Notes: generated from the letters alone by a model not told the origin. A DNA stretch of 64,000 nucleotides from Nostoc sphaeroides (GCF_003443655.1 NZ_CP031941.1:1359501-1423500); one strand, 5' to 3'; positions 25,654 through 35,088 are shown, counted from the first letter of the stretch. Translations and numbers: made by a program.

Positions 25654-27006
25654 ATGTTTTCTGAAGTTAAAAAATGTCTCGTTTTAGCCGTACCTTTAGC
25701 AGCAGCACAACTGGCTCAATCTGCAACTGGTTTTGTGGATACGGTGATGATGGGCTGGTTGGGAAGTCAGACTATTGCATCTGGAGCTTTGGGAGTTACT
25801 ATCTTTAGTTTTTTTCTGTTGATTGTTACTGCTATCGTTTCTGCTGTCAGTCCGTTAGCTGCCCAAGCATACGGAGCCGGAAATAGAGAGAAAGTTGGCA
25901 CAATTGTCCGCCTGGGACTAGGGATATCTCTGGTACTAGGAATACCAATTACATTGCTGCTTTACAATGGAGGTGCTTTACTACATCTACTAGGGCAGGA
26001 TGCTAAGACAGTAGCACTATCAGAGATTTATTTAAGGGCGATCGCATTTGGTTTTATTCCTGCTTTAGGCTTTGCAGTACTTAAAAGCTTTCTTTCTGCT
26101 CTATTCCAACCAAAATTAGTGATGGTGACTGTGGTTTTGGGTACTCTACTCAACATCACAGCTAACTATGTGCTGATGTTTGGCAAACTGGGATTTCCGG
26201 CGCTGGGTTTAGCTGGTATCGCTTGGGCAAGCACACTCTCACTTTGGAGTATGTTTATTGCTTTGACAGTTTATATATGTAATCAGCCTCGCTTTGCAGT
26301 TTATAATATTTTTCGACCTTTATCTAAAAAAGCTTTTCCCCTAGAACATCGCCGGATCATTGGCGAGATTTTTCAGGTTGGATTGCCCATTGGGGGGCTG
26401 ATTGCAGTCGAAGGGGGACTGTTCACCGTTGTTACTTTCATAATAGGACAATTAGGAACAAGTGCCCTGGCTGCCCATCAAATTGCTTTACAAACAATTT
26501 CGATATCAATCCAGCTTGCACTAGGCATTTCTCTAGCGACAACAGTACGTGTTGGGCAGTTAGTTGGACAGAATGACCTGCTTGCTACTCGTCTGGCTGG
26601 ATATGTAGGTATTGCCATTGCAGCTCTATTTATGGGTGTAATAGGCATTACATTTTGGTTAGTGCCAAAGTCGATTATTTCTCTTTATATTGACATTAAC
26701 GATCCAAACAATGCAGATGTAGTTGCCCTTGCAGTGAAATTGCTGGGAGTGGCAGCGATTTTTCAAATAGTTGACGGTGTGCAAGTTACTGCGGGGGGAG
26801 CATTACGCGGATTAAAAGATACTCGAATTCCTATGTTAATTGGTATTTTCGCTTATTGGTGTGTTGGCTTATTGACTGGTTATACTTTCGGAATCTCGTC
26901 GGGGTATGGAGCTATTGGTCTTTGGTGGGGACTGGCTATGGGTTTAGCGATCGCTGCAATAATCATGACTTGGCGGTTTAGCAACAAAACAACTAACCAC
27001 GGATAA
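25654..27006 (+). CDS. MATE family efflux transporter
   Basis: 450 residues from the ATG at 25654; a TTG 27 bases upstream would add MFFTSGYKR, but family members begin close to SEVKKCLVLAVPLAAAQLAQ. Twelve hydrophobic helices in two homologous halves, with the NorM-type first helix (SATGFVDTVMMGWLGSQ), VSPLAAQAYGAGNREKVG and the second-half GALRGLKDTRIPM. Exports cationic drugs, dyes or secondary metabolites across the cytoplasmic membrane in exchange for Na+ or H+. It is followed 57 bp later by an ABM-domain gene in the same direction, possibly co-transcribed. Substrate not predictable. Confidence 0.92.
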   Translation: MFSEVKKCLVLAVPLAAAQLAQSATGFVDTVMMGWLGSQTIASGALGVTIFSFFLLIVTAIVSAVSPLAAQAYGAGNREKVGTIVRLGLGISLVLGIPITLLLYNGGALLHLLGQDAKTVALSEIYLRAIAFGFIPALGFAVLKSFLSALFQPKLVMVTVVLGTLLNITANYVLMFGKLGFPALGLAGIAWASTLSLWSMFIALTVYICNQPRFAVYNIFRPLSKKAFPLEHRRIIGEIFQVGLPIGGLIAVEGGLFTVVTFIIGQLGTSALAAHQIALQTISISIQLALGISLATTVRVGQLVGQNDLLATRLAGYVGIAIAALFMGVIGITFWLVPKSIISLYIDINDPNNADVVALAVKLLGVAAIFQIVDGVQVTAGGALRGLKDTRIPMLIGIFAYWCVGLLTGYTFGISSGYGAIGLWWGLAMGLAIAAIIMTWRFSNKTTNHG

Positions 27007-27063
27007 ACAAAGTTTTAATTAACTAGGGGTAAAAATTATGGTTAATTATCACCGCAAAACTTT

Positions 27064-27357
27064 ATGATTCTTGAGGCAGTTATTCTTAATGTTAAACCTG
27101 GTCTAGAATCAGATTTTGAAACTACTTTCAAAAAAGCTTCTAAATTAATTTCCTCAATGGACGGATATTTATCACATGAATTGCATAAATGTATAGAAGT
27201 CCAAAGTAAATACTTATTACTTGTCAGATGGGAAACTTTAGAATCTCATACTGTCGGATTTAGAAATTCTGCTGAGTATCAAGAGTGGAAAAAACTTCTA
27301 CATCATTTTTATGAGCCATTTCCCACTGTTGAACACTTTGAAGAAATTGAAATATGA
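27064..27357 (+). CDS. Antibiotic biosynthesis monooxygenase (ABM) domain protein
   Basis: 97 residues forming one ferredoxin-like ABM domain: MILEAVILNVKPGLESDFET, SMDGYLSHELHKC, YLLLVRWETLESH and HFYEPFPTVEHFEEI. Small ABM proteins act as cofactor-free monooxygenases, heme-degrading enzymes or simple dimeric ligand binders, and the sequence alone does not decide. The Asn/Trp/His triad of IsdG-type heme oxygenases is not evident. Cytoplasmic. Lies behind the MATE gene and ends at a palindrome convergent with pcrA. Confidence 0.85.
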   Translation: MILEAVILNVKPGLESDFETTFKKASKLISSMDGYLSHELHKCIEVQSKYLLLVRWETLESHTVGFRNSAEYQEWKKLLHHFYEPFPTVEHFEEIEI

Positions 27358-27363
27358 AAAACA

Positions 27364-27396
27364 AGATCCCCGACTTCTCAAAGAAGTCGGGGATCT
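27364..27396. terminator. Palindrome between convergent genes
   Basis: 15-bp arms AGATCCCCGACTTCT / AGAAGTCGGGGATCT with a 3-bp loop, identical to the arms at 10845-10877. Its place between the stops of the ABM gene and pcrA suits a bidirectional terminator, although it is a dispersed repeat and lacks a T-run. Confidence 0.55.
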
Positions 27397-27405
27397 GCGA
27401 TTGTA

Positions 27406-29730
27406 TCACTCTACTCGTTGCAACTGCGCTACTCTTGGGTCAACAATTTTCTGTCCCAAACTGGCAAATTTAATTGCTACAGACATCTTACTACCGGTTC
27501 CGAAAACATGAGTGATTTCACCAAGTCCAAAAGTTTTATGTAATACTCTATCGCCTACTTGCCAATTCTGTGTTAAGTCTTGTTTATCATTAGAAGTAGA
27601 GGCACTTTTGGTATAACTTTGACGACTCAAACGTTTAGTAGTTAATAGCTCTTCTGGTAATTCGTCGAGAAATTGCGATCGCATGGCGGGTTCACGAGAA
27701 CCATACAAACGCCGTTCCCGCGCATGTGATAAATACAACCTTTCTTGGGCGCGAGTAATTCCCACATAACACAAGCGGCGTTCCTCTTCTAAAGATGCGG
27801 GATCACTCAGCGATCGGTAGCCGGGAAATAGACCTTGTTCTAATCCCACTAGAAATACTACGGGAAATTCCAAACCTTTGGAAGCGTGCAAAGTCATCAA
27901 AGAAACGGACGTTTGCCCTTCTTTTAAGTTATCCAAATCGGAACTGAGGGCGGCGCTACTCAAAAAGTCTCGTAGGGAAACCTCTTCGTTTTCTTCTTGA
28001 AATTGCAGCGCGGCGTTGTAAAGTTCCTGGACGTTTTGTACCCGATCTGTGGCTTCATCTGTGCCTTGACTCATCAAGTCTTGAACGTAACCAGAATCTT
28101 CTAATATTCCTTGCAAAACCTCAGTTACGGGAAGCGTGGCGATTTGTGCTTGCCAACGGCTGATCATTGCGGCAAAGTTATTTACAGCTTTTGTCGCCCT
28201 TCCAGCTAATGTATTAACTGATGTTTCGTCGCTGAGGATTTCCCACAGGGTTGTCCCTAATTGTTGGGAGGCGTTCATCAAAGCATCAATAGTGGTTTTG
28301 CCAACTCCCCGGCGGGGAGTATTGATAACTCGTAATAAACTGACTGTATCAGCTGGGTTAGCGATCGCTCTTAAATACGCAATGACATCTTTAATTTCTT
28401 TGCGATCGTAAAATCTCATTCCTCCTACAACTGTGTAAGGAATTTGATATTTCACCAGCAATTCTTCAAAGGGTCGAGATTGGGCATTCGTCCGATAAAG
28501 TATGGCAAAACTACCCCAGTCTAACTCTGGATTTTGGTTTTTTAAAGTGCTAATTTGATTAATCACAAATGCCGCTTCTGCGAGTTCTTCATCGGCTTTG
28601 TGACAAGTAATTTGCTCACCCGGCCCCCGCGTCGCTTTCAGAATTTTATCAATCCGTTGGGTGTTATTTTCAATCAGTTCATTAGCTGCTTGCAGAATGT
28701 TTTCACAAGAACGATAGTTTTCTTCCAGCTTAACCATCGTTCGGGTGTCATCGTCTACTAAACCGTCGCCAAAGTCTTCCTGAAATCCTAATAAGATGGT
28801 GAAATCTGCCATCCGAAAGCTGTAAATTGATTGATCGGCATCGCCAACAACGAAAACTGAGCGATTTTGCCATTGCCATTCGCTCTTTCTGGTTTCGCCA
28901 TTAGTAACCAATAAGTGGATGAGTTGATACTGAGTGCGGTTAGTATCCTGATATTCATCTACGAGGATATGGCAAAACTTGCGATGCCAGTAACCTAAAA
29001 CTTGCTCATTTTGTTGAAATAATCTAGTTGGTACGAGAATCAGATCGTCAAAGTCGAGAGCGTTATTTTGTGCTAACTTATCTTGATATAAACTATAGAC
29101 CTGAGCAATCACCCGTCCGCGATAATTGGGTTGTTCTTGCTCAAATTCTTGGGCGGATAAACCTTGGTTTTTAGCGTTACTAATAGCGTAGCGGACAGAG
29201 CGAGCGTCAAATTTTTTATCGTCTAAATTTAGCTCTTTATTAACGATTTCTTTGATCAGACTGATAACATCTGATTCATCAAAGATAGAAAAATTACGAT
29301 TCCAACGCCGTCCTTTTTCGTCTACGTATTTTTCAATATCAAAACGGAGAATCCGAGAAAATAGACTGTGGAAAGTGCCACACCACAAATCTTTGATAGT
29401 GTTTTTGTAAACTTGCGATCGCAGTAGTGTTTGTTGGTATTCTGTCAACAAATCAAACTTTTGACCGTGTTGTTTCATCGCCAGTTGTTCAGCAAACAGG
29501 CGTTGAATCCGGTCTTTCATCTCCCGCGCGGCTTTGTTGGTAAAAGTAACCGCCAGGATATTTTCTGGATCAACACGGTGTTTCAGAATCAGATTGGCAA
29601 TGCGATAAGTCAGCGCCCGTGTTTTACCGGAACCTGCGCCAGCAACGACTAGCAACGGCCCGCAGTAATGTTCAACAGCTTGACGTTGGCTGGGGTTAAG
29701 GTGACTGAGAAAGTCGAGGGTTGTAGTCAT
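27406..29730 (-). CDS. pcrA: UvrD/PcrA-type DNA helicase
   Basis: 774 residues from the ATG at 29730; an in-frame GTG ten codons upstream is less likely since homologues begin near TTTLDFLSHLNPSQRQAV. A superfamily 1A helicase that unwinds 3'-5' in nucleotide excision repair and replication-fork maintenance. All motifs are visible: Q-motif LNPSQRQAV, Walker A AGAGSGKT, Ia TFTNKAAREMKDR, II VDEYQDTN, III VGDADQSIYSFRMA, IV LEENYRS, V SLMTLHASKGLEFPVVFL, VI EERRLCYVGITRAQERLYL. The C-terminal tail (VGDRVLHKTFGLGEITHVFG) is the Tudor-like RNA-polymerase-binding domain typical of PcrA. Confidence 0.95.
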   Translation of the reverse strand: MTTTLDFLSHLNPSQRQAVEHYCGPLLVVAGAGSGKTRALTYRIANLILKHRVDPENILAVTFTNKAAREMKDRIQRLFAEQLAMKQHGQKFDLLTEYQQTLLRSQVYKNTIKDLWCGTFHSLFSRILRFDIEKYVDEKGRRWNRNFSIFDESDVISLIKEIVNKELNLDDKKFDARSVRYAISNAKNQGLSAQEFEQEQPNYRGRVIAQVYSLYQDKLAQNNALDFDDLILVPTRLFQQNEQVLGYWHRKFCHILVDEYQDTNRTQYQLIHLLVTNGETRKSEWQWQNRSVFVVGDADQSIYSFRMADFTILLGFQEDFGDGLVDDDTRTMVKLEENYRSCENILQAANELIENNTQRIDKILKATRGPGEQITCHKADEELAEAAFVINQISTLKNQNPELDWGSFAILYRTNAQSRPFEELLVKYQIPYTVVGGMRFYDRKEIKDVIAYLRAIANPADTVSLLRVINTPRRGVGKTTIDALMNASQQLGTTLWEILSDETSVNTLAGRATKAVNNFAAMISRWQAQIATLPVTEVLQGILEDSGYVQDLMSQGTDEATDRVQNVQELYNAALQFQEENEEVSLRDFLSSAALSSDLDNLKEGQTSVSLMTLHASKGLEFPVVFLVGLEQGLFPGYRSLSDPASLEEERRLCYVGITRAQERLYLSHARERRLYGSREPAMRSQFLDELPEELLTTKRLSRQSYTKSASTSNDKQDLTQNWQVGDRVLHKTFGLGEITHVFGTGSKMSVAIKFASLGQKIVDPRVAQLQRVE

Positions 29731-29887
29731 GGATGTGAAAAAGCGATTGCCTGGTGTCACATCAATAGAGAGTTGCTATTGCCCAGGTTACAATATCCTA
29801 ACGAAACTTGGTCAACAAAGATTGTGTGGCAATATTCTTAACCAGAATGGTACTCTATCATGATTTATGTAGAAGCAAGAGAAAGCT

Positions 29888-30118
29888 ATGCTGTCAGTCA
29901 AAGGCACATTCCAAAACGGTGTGGTTCATCCTAATGAACCAATTGAAGGGCATGAGGGGCAGTCAGTGATAATTGTGTTTGTCGAAGAAAACCGCACACC
30001 TGAGCCAGCAATGCCAGAAGACTCAGATTGGGATAAACTGAGGCAGTTGATTAAAAACTGTGCAGTTGATACAGATATTGGTCATTTTGAGCAAGCAGGA
30101 TTTACAAAACTGTTGTAA
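29888..30118 (+). CDS. Antitoxin-like small protein (DUF104/AF2212-type fold suspected)
   Basis: 76 residues. The start MLSVKGTFQNGVVHPNEPIE followed by a GQSVIIVFVEE strand resembles the small beta-barrel antitoxins that begin with a T-V-x-A-x-Y-x-x-G-x-x-x-P-x-E-P pattern and are normally followed by a PIN toxin. No toxin gene follows here, so it would be an orphan. The C-terminal helix (DKLRQLIKNCAVDTDIG) could be the toxin-binding part. Assignment rests on pattern only. Confidence 0.55.
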   Translation: MLSVKGTFQNGVVHPNEPIEGHEGQSVIIVFVEENRTPEPAMPEDSDWDKLRQLIKNCAVDTDIGHFEQAGFTKLL

Positions 30119-30479
30119 ATCAAAAAATATTGGGATTTAAGCAAGGTTTTTGTAGGAGCAATTCATGATTTGCCCCTACAATACGTTAATTTTTTATACG
30201 CTAAATACGTTGATAGCGAGTTCTCCCTACACTTTCTGTCGTAAGATCAGCGACGGGGAATCCAACATCAAAAAATGTTGGGCAAGCTCTCACTTTTTCT
30301 ATTCTCAGCGCTGTTTAACACCTAATCAATAAGTATTGTCACAAATAGGACAATTCACTCCTTGAGTACCCAATTGACATGGGGTAGCGATACACAATAC
30401 ATCACGATTCAACCGTTAAGTTTTTAAAGATGAAAAATTTCTTTAATTTCAGGTTTAACCAATACAAAAAGGGGTGGAT
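30119..30479. other. Upstream region of the bicarbonate operon
   Basis: 361 bp before sbtA. An ACATCAAAAAATGTTGGGC inverted motif near 30267 is present, but I cannot identify a CmpR or NdhR site with confidence. No ORF. Confidence 0.45.
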
Positions 30480-31448
30480 ATGGATATCAGCTTAATTGTA
30501 TCCAATATTTTGAATCCGCCAATCCTGTTTTTCTTTTTAGGCATGACTGCTGTTTTTGTCAAGTCTGATTTAGAAATTCCCGCACCAATGCCCAAACTCT
30601 TTTCGTTGTACTTGCTGTTTGCCATTGGTTTTAAAGGAGGGGTAGAACTAATCAAAAGCGGTGTAACTCAGGAAGTCGTTCTAACACTCGCAGCAGCAAT
30701 GATGATGGCTTGTGTTGTGCCAATTTACACCTTTTTTATCCTGAAGTGGAAATTGGATACTTACGATGCGGCTGCGATCGCTGCAACCTACGGTTCTATC
30801 AGTGCTGTCACCTTCATCACAGCTAGCGCTTTTTTAACTGAGCTTGGCATTGCTTTTGATGGTTACATGGTGGCAGCCCTTGCCCTGATGGAATCTCCAG
30901 CGATTATAGTTGGTCTAATTTTGGTGAATATATTCACTAACGATGGAAAGCGAGAGTTTTCGTGGCCGGAAGTTTTGCAAGAAGCATTTCTTAATAGTTC
31001 AGTTTTTCTATTAGTAGGTAGTCTATTAATAGGTGTGTTGACAGGAGAACACGGTTGGAAAGTATTAGAACCCTTTACTCAAGGGTTATTTTATGGCGTT
31101 CTCACCTTCTTTTTACTTGACATGGGATTGGTGGCTGCTAGAAGAATTAAAGACTTGCAAAAAACCGGAGTTTTCCTAATTTTATTTGCCATACTAATTC
31201 CTATACTCAATGCAGGCATTGGGTTAGCGATCGCCAAATTTATCGGTATGCCTCGCGGAGATTCGCTGTTATTCGCTGTATTGTGTGCCAGTGCTTCTTA
31301 CATCGCTGTCCCGGCGGCTATGCGGATGACTGTTCCCGAAGCAAATCCTAGTCTGTATGTTTCTACCGCTCTAGCAGTGACATTTCCGTTCAATATTATT
31401 GTGGGAATTCCGTTATATCTCTACGGAATTAACCTATTCTGGAGGTAA
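30480..31448 (+). CDS. sbtA: Sodium-dependent bicarbonate transporter SbtA
   Basis: 322 residues from the ATG at 30480, preceded by AAGGGG; a GTG two codons earlier is the other option. Ten hydrophobic helices in two inverted halves, with FFFLGMTAVFVKSDLEIPAP, FKGGVELIKSG, AATYGSISAVTFITASAFL and CASASYIAVPAAMRM, matching the SbtA family. It imports HCO3- with Na+ across the cytoplasmic membrane as part of the carbon-concentrating mechanism. sbtB follows four bases later, and a Tat-exported carbonic anhydrase completes the operon. It is nearer to the secondary SbtA type than to the classical Synechocystis protein; that is an impression from sequence. Confidence 0.92.
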   Translation: MDISLIVSNILNPPILFFFLGMTAVFVKSDLEIPAPMPKLFSLYLLFAIGFKGGVELIKSGVTQEVVLTLAAAMMMACVVPIYTFFILKWKLDTYDAAAIAATYGSISAVTFITASAFLTELGIAFDGYMVAALALMESPAIIVGLILVNIFTNDGKREFSWPEVLQEAFLNSSVFLLVGSLLIGVLTGEHGWKVLEPFTQGLFYGVLTFFLLDMGLVAARRIKDLQKTGVFLILFAILIPILNAGIGLAIAKFIGMPRGDSLLFAVLCASASYIAVPAAMRMTVPEANPSLYVSTALAVTFPFNIIVGIPLYLYGINLFWR

Positions 31449-31452
31449 TAAT

Positions 31453-31764
31453 ATGCACGTAGTTAAAAAGATAGAAATTATCGCCAACTCCTTTGAACTT
31501 GCCAAAATTTTAGATAGTTTAGACAAGTCAGGTGTACATAGCCATGCCGTAATTCGCAATGTTGCTGGTAAAGGATTACGAGGAACGACAGAAGATTTAG
31601 ACATGACCATGCTTGATAATGTTTACATCCTCGCCTTTTGTATGCCAGAACAACTCAAGCCGGTTGTAGAAAATATCAAACCACTCCTTAATAAGTTTGG
31701 AGGGACTTGCTACGTTTCCGATGTCATGGAAATTCGCTCTGTCAGATGTGTCGCGTCGATGTAA
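31453..31764 (+). CDS. sbtB: PII-like regulator of SbtA
   Basis: 103 residues from the ATG at 31453, which has GGAGG at 31441-31445. A ferredoxin-like PII fold with VVKKIEIIANSFELAKILDS, a T-loop region (VAGKGLRGTTEDLDMTMLDN) and a C-terminal FGGTCYVSDVMEIRSV strand. SbtB trimers bind adenyl nucleotides including cAMP and AMP and inhibit SbtA. Many SbtB proteins end in a C-G-P-E-G-C redox loop; this one ends in RCVASM with a single Cys there, so that redox switch is absent. Translation is probably coupled to sbtA. Confidence 0.9.
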   Translation: MHVVKKIEIIANSFELAKILDSLDKSGVHSHAVIRNVAGKGLRGTTEDLDMTMLDNVYILAFCMPEQLKPVVENIKPLLNKFGGTCYVSDVMEIRSVRCVASM

Positions 31765-31779
31765 GAGAGTTATAAATCA

Positions 31780-32493
31780 ATGAAGCATTTCATGGAACGT
31801 CGTGACTTTTTAAAGTTAGGAATGACTGGGGCGTTTGGAATGATGCTATCCGCCAGCGATTTGCTTTGGCGGGTAGAACAGGCTAAAGCTGCCGAAATAC
31901 CCTCAACTTCCCCTGAATCCCTCAGTCCCGATGCAGCATTGCAAAAGCTGATGGAGGGGAATCAGCGATTTATTGATCATCAACCCCAATACCCCGATCA
32001 GTCAGCACTGCGGTTGCAAGAAGTGGCTATTGCTCAACATCCATTTGCAACTATTCTTAGTTGTGCGGATTCACGAGTCCCCGCAGAAATTGTTTTTGAT
32101 CAAGGCATTGGAGACATTTTTGATGTTCGGATTGCCGGAAATATCGCTACACATGAAGCGATCGGTAGTATTGAATATGCGGTTGTTTTGTTAGGCTCTC
32201 CGTTATTGATGGTGATGGGGCATGAACGTTGCGGGGCTGTAACCGCCGCCGTGCAAAACGAATCGTTACTCGGTGATATTAGTACTTTTGTGAAGGCAAT
32301 TAAGCCAGCAGTGGAAAAAGTCAAGAGTCAGCCGGGTGACGCGGTTGAAAATGCTGTGGTGGCAAATGTCCAATATCAAATTGAACAGTTGAAGCGATCG
32401 CAACTTTTAACTGAGCAAGTGCGATCGGGTAAATTGAAAATCGTGGGCGGTCGTTATGATTTGGATACAGGTAAGGTAAATATTATTACTTAG
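31780..32493 (+). CDS. Tat-exported beta-carbonic anhydrase
   Basis: 237 residues. A twin-arginine signal (ERRDFLKLG at residues 6-14, hydrophobic stretch to about 40, AKAAE cleavage region) precedes a beta-CA domain from residue 50. Zinc ligands and the catalytic dyad are seen: Cys and Asp-x-Arg in ILSCADSRVPAE, and His and Cys in GHERCGAV. It interconverts CO2 and HCO3- in the periplasm. Directly behind sbtA-sbtB (16-bp gap), it could supply HCO3- to SbtA or recapture leaked CO2. Start is Met1 or Met5. Confidence 0.92.
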   Translation: MKHFMERRDFLKLGMTGAFGMMLSASDLLWRVEQAKAAEIPSTSPESLSPDAALQKLMEGNQRFIDHQPQYPDQSALRLQEVAIAQHPFATILSCADSRVPAEIVFDQGIGDIFDVRIAGNIATHEAIGSIEYAVVLLGSPLLMVMGHERCGAVTAAVQNESLLGDISTFVKAIKPAVEKVKSQPGDAVENAVVANVQYQIEQLKRSQLLTEQVRSGKLKIVGGRYDLDTGKVNIIT

Positions 32494-32550
32494 TTTGGTA
32501 GAGGATTTCCAAGAATTAAACAATTCAACTTAAGTTAAAACCCCTTTAAA

Positions 32551-32660
32551 ATCTCGTTTCCAGCCTCTGGCTGGAAATGCTGGTCATTGCGGCTCTGCCG
32601 CAAATCAGGGAGGCGGGAGCCTCCCTGAAGGCATTCCCAGTCGGAGACTGGGAACGAGAT
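32551..32660. repeat. Cloverleaf-like multi-hairpin repeat
   Basis: Outer arms ATCTCGTTTCCAG and CTGGGAACGAGAT enclose hairpins CCAGCCTCTGGCTGG, GCGGCTCTGCCGC, GGGAGGCGGGAGCCTCCC and CCCAGTCGGAGACTGGG. It follows the carbonic anhydrase gene by 57 bp. Looks like a structured dispersed element; could also end transcription. Confidence 0.75.
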
Positions 32661-32716
32661 AACGATATCGAATTGTTAGCTCAGTAATTACACGAGACTA
32701 AAGAACAAATGGTTGA

Positions 32717-32938
32717 GAATGGACTTGTGTTCTGAACGAATGGACTTGTGTTCTGAACGAATGGACTTGTGTTCTGAACGAATGGACTTGTGTTCTGAAT
32801 GAATGGACTTGTGTTCTGAACGAATGGACTTGTGTTCTGAATGAATGGACTTGTGTTCTGAACGAACGGACTTGTGTTCTGAACGAACGGACTTGTGTTC
32901 TGAACGAACGGACTTGTGTTCTGAACGAATAGACTTGT
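32717..32938. repeat. Tandem array of a 21-bp unit
   Basis: Ten complete units of GAATGGACTTGTGTTCTGAAC plus a partial eleventh, with C/T changes at only two or three positions. No spacers, so not CRISPR. One frame is open across the array but has a stop just before it and no start. Confidence 0.9.
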
Positions 32939-33084
32939 CCGCTTGATTACTTATTAACCCAATGCGCTTGGGTTAAGCAAAGCACAACCCAACAAAACTT
33001 CGGTAAATGTTGGGTTTCGTTCCTCAACCCAACCTACGCGGTTTAAGGTTTTTGGCGTTAACCCAAGCGTATTGCCCTATGCCC

Positions 33085-33344
33085 CAATACCGTTCAGTTA
33101 AGCCCAAAAACCTTGGTAAAGACGCGAAATTTCGCGTCTCTACAGGTTTAAAATCAGTACCACAAATCCCAATACTGCTCGGTTAAGGAATTTCTTGGTT
33201 GAGGCAAGCTGTTCAATAGCAGGGGGAGAAATGGAGGCTGGCGTTGAGTTTTTGCCTCCCCTGCCTCCCCTGCCTCCCCTGCTTCCCCTGCCTCCCCTGC
33301 TTATCCGAGCAGTATTGCCACAAATCCTTAACTGAACTGTATTG
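33085..33344. mobile_element. MITE family D, copy 2 (outer)
   Basis: 260 bp, ends CAATACCGTTCAGTTAAG and CTTAACTGAACTGTATTG, flanked by a 10-bp direct repeat CCCTATGCCC (33075-33084, 33345-33354). It contains a second family D element. Confidence 0.85.
33170..33317. mobile_element. MITE family D, copy 3 (nested)
   Basis: 148 bp, ends CAATACTGCTCGGTTAAG and CTTATCCGAGCAGTATTG, flanked by an exact 10-bp direct repeat CCACAAATCC (33160-33169, 33318-33327). Inserted inside copy 2. Interior has CCTCCCCTG repeats. Confidence 0.9.
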
Positions 33345-33363
33345 CCCTATGCCCCATCCTTCT

Positions 33364-35088
33364 TTAATCCTGGACAGTCATTGGCAGACGAATGGTGAAA
33401 GTAGAACCAACTCCCGGCTGACTTTTGACAATAATCTCACCACCCATCATCTGGCAAAAGTGGCGGCTAATTGCTAACCCCAGTCCCGTACCTCCATACT
33501 TTTTCGTAGTCGAGGTATCTCCTTGTGTAAAAGGTTGAAATAACTGCTGCTGTTGACTTTGAGACATACCTATGCCTGTGTCAGTAACAGTAAAAGTAAT
33601 CATGCCCAAAGGAGCCTCCAGTCGAAATTCATCCTTTTCTCTTTTGACTGTCAGCGTCACTTTGCCGTTTGTAGTGAATTTACTGGCGTTGCTGAGTAAG
33701 TTTAACAACACCTGCCGCATCCTAGTTTGATCGGCGTACATCATGCCAAGTTGCTCATCAAAATGCACTTCTAAAACATTGGCATTTTTTTCTATAGCTG
33801 GTTTGACTGTGAGGACAACGTTATGAATCAGCGTCGCAATCTCGAATGTCTCTGGATAAAGAGTCATTTTCCCCGCTTCAATTTTTGACAAGTCGAGGAT
33901 TTCGTTAATCAAGTGCAGTAGATGCTTACCAGCAGAGTTAATTGTTTCTAAGTCTGTGATAAAGTCTGCTGATAAACCAAGATCGGTAGCGTCGTCTTCT
34001 AAAAGTTGGCTCAAGCCAATGACTGCATTTAATGGTGTGCGTAATTCGTGGCTGACATTGGCTAAAAATACGCTTTTTGCCTTGCTAGCAGCTTCCGCTA
34101 ATTCTTTAGCTTGTTGTAGTTCTTTTGTTCGCTCAGATACTCGCTCAATCAGACGATTTAGAGATTTGGCGAGTAGGCCAATTTCATCTTCAGTGGTGAC
34201 GGGCGCTCGCAAATCGAAATTAGATTTTCTTGCAACTTGCTCCGCTACTTGGGTAACAGTGATAACTGGTTCAGCGATCGCTCGACTGGTACGCCAAGCT
34301 ACAATGGCTGCGATCGCCACCGAAACCAGCATACTGATGATCACGATAAATCGCTCAACTATTTTTGCCTGCTCAACGGCTTTTTGCCTTTCTTGCTCTT
34401 GTTCTTCGGCAGTTTGCAGGATGTTAGTCAAGCTCTGAGAAAGCTGCTCTAGCCGGATGGCTGTATCACCACGCATAATTATCAATAACTGCGATCGGGC
34501 AGAAGAAATCTGCTCTTGCTGCACTTTTTGGGAGTCAATTTTCTGTAAGACGACCTCTATTTGGTCAACGTAAGCTTTTAAATTAGTCTTGTAATCCTCC
34601 AATAACATCTGTAAAGTCGAACTTGTTGCGGCTAGTCTTTTAGGTTTACTGTCGATAAATCCGCCAATTTTTGACTCTAGTTGCTTGGCTTTTTCAACAT
34701 TCTTCAAAAAATTGGCTTTTTTGGTTTGTAGCTGTTGTGAATTTTCCAACACAGCAACTAGGTTAGAGCTATGTAATTGTGCCCCGACTACTGCATCTTT
34801 ATAATTACTCAGTAGTTGCCCTTGTTCATAAGCTTGATTGAATTGCCTAACTTCCCTTCCCCGGTAGTAATTGGCGATCACTAACCCAGTCAGTGAGCCA
34901 AAAAAGCCGATTCCGATAGCTACAAAATACCCATAGCCAATTTTTTGATGGATGCGCCAGGAACTGGCTTTGAGTTTCCCTTGTGAGGGAAATTCTATGG
35001 TCGGGAGTTCGTCTGTCGATGGCTCTTCGGCTGACACTTTTTTGCTTTCTGAACTGCTGTCGATAGGGGTTGGCTTTTGAGTAGGCAT
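33364..35088 (-). CDS. Transmembrane sensor histidine kinase with HAMP
   Basis: 574 residues. A cytoplasmic N-terminus rich in Ser/Glu, a membrane helix (about 53-73), a helical extracytoplasmic sensor (75-235, chemoreceptor-like four-helix bundle), a second helix (about 240-262), HAMP (265-320, ending [15 protein letters not shown]), coiled coil, HisKA ([22 protein letters not shown], His near 348) and HATPase ([27 protein letters not shown]). No receiver domain, so it must signal to a separate regulator that is not nearby. The 3' end lies 20 bp beyond the family D elements. Stimulus unknown. Confidence 0.9.
   Translation of the reverse strand: MPTQKPTPIDSSSESKKVSAEEPSTDELPTIEFPSQGKLKASSWRIHQKIGYGYFVAIGIGFFGSLTGLVIANYYRGREVRQFNQAYEQGQLLSNYKDAVVGAQLHSSNLVAVLENSQQLQTKKANFLKNVEKAKQLESKIGGFIDSKPKRLAATSSTLQMLLEDYKTNLKAYVDQIEVVLQKIDSQKVQQEQISSARSQLLIIMRGDTAIRLEQLSQSLTNILQTAEEQEQERQKAVEQAKIVERFIVIISMLVSVAIAAIVAWRTSRAIAEPVITVTQVAEQVARKSNFDLRAPVTTEDEIGLLAKSLNRLIERVSERTKELQQAKELAEAASKAKSVFLANVSHELRTPLNAVIGLSQLLEDDATDLGLSADFITDLETINSAGKHLLHLINEILDLSKIEAGKMTLYPETFEIATLIHNVVLTVKPAIEKNANVLEVHFDEQLGMMYADQTRMRQVLLNLLSNASKFTTNGKVTLTVKREKDEFRLEAPLGMITFTVTDTGIGMSQSQQQQLFQPFTQGDTSTTKKYGGTGLGLAISRHFCQMMGGEIIVKSQPGVGSTFTIRLPMTVQD

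Larger units (their letters stand above)
32494..33363. other. Repeat-filled intergenic region
   Basis: 870 bp without a gene. In order: a multi-hairpin repeat (32551-32660), a 21-bp tandem repeat array (32717-32938), a GGGTTAAGCAAAGCACAACCC-type dispersed repeat (near 32973, relative near 46146), and two nested family D elements (33085-33344). Confidence 0.75.

Noticed and set aside
32717..32938. CRISPR array
   Set aside because: The 21-bp units are contiguous with no spacers, and there are no cas genes in the window.
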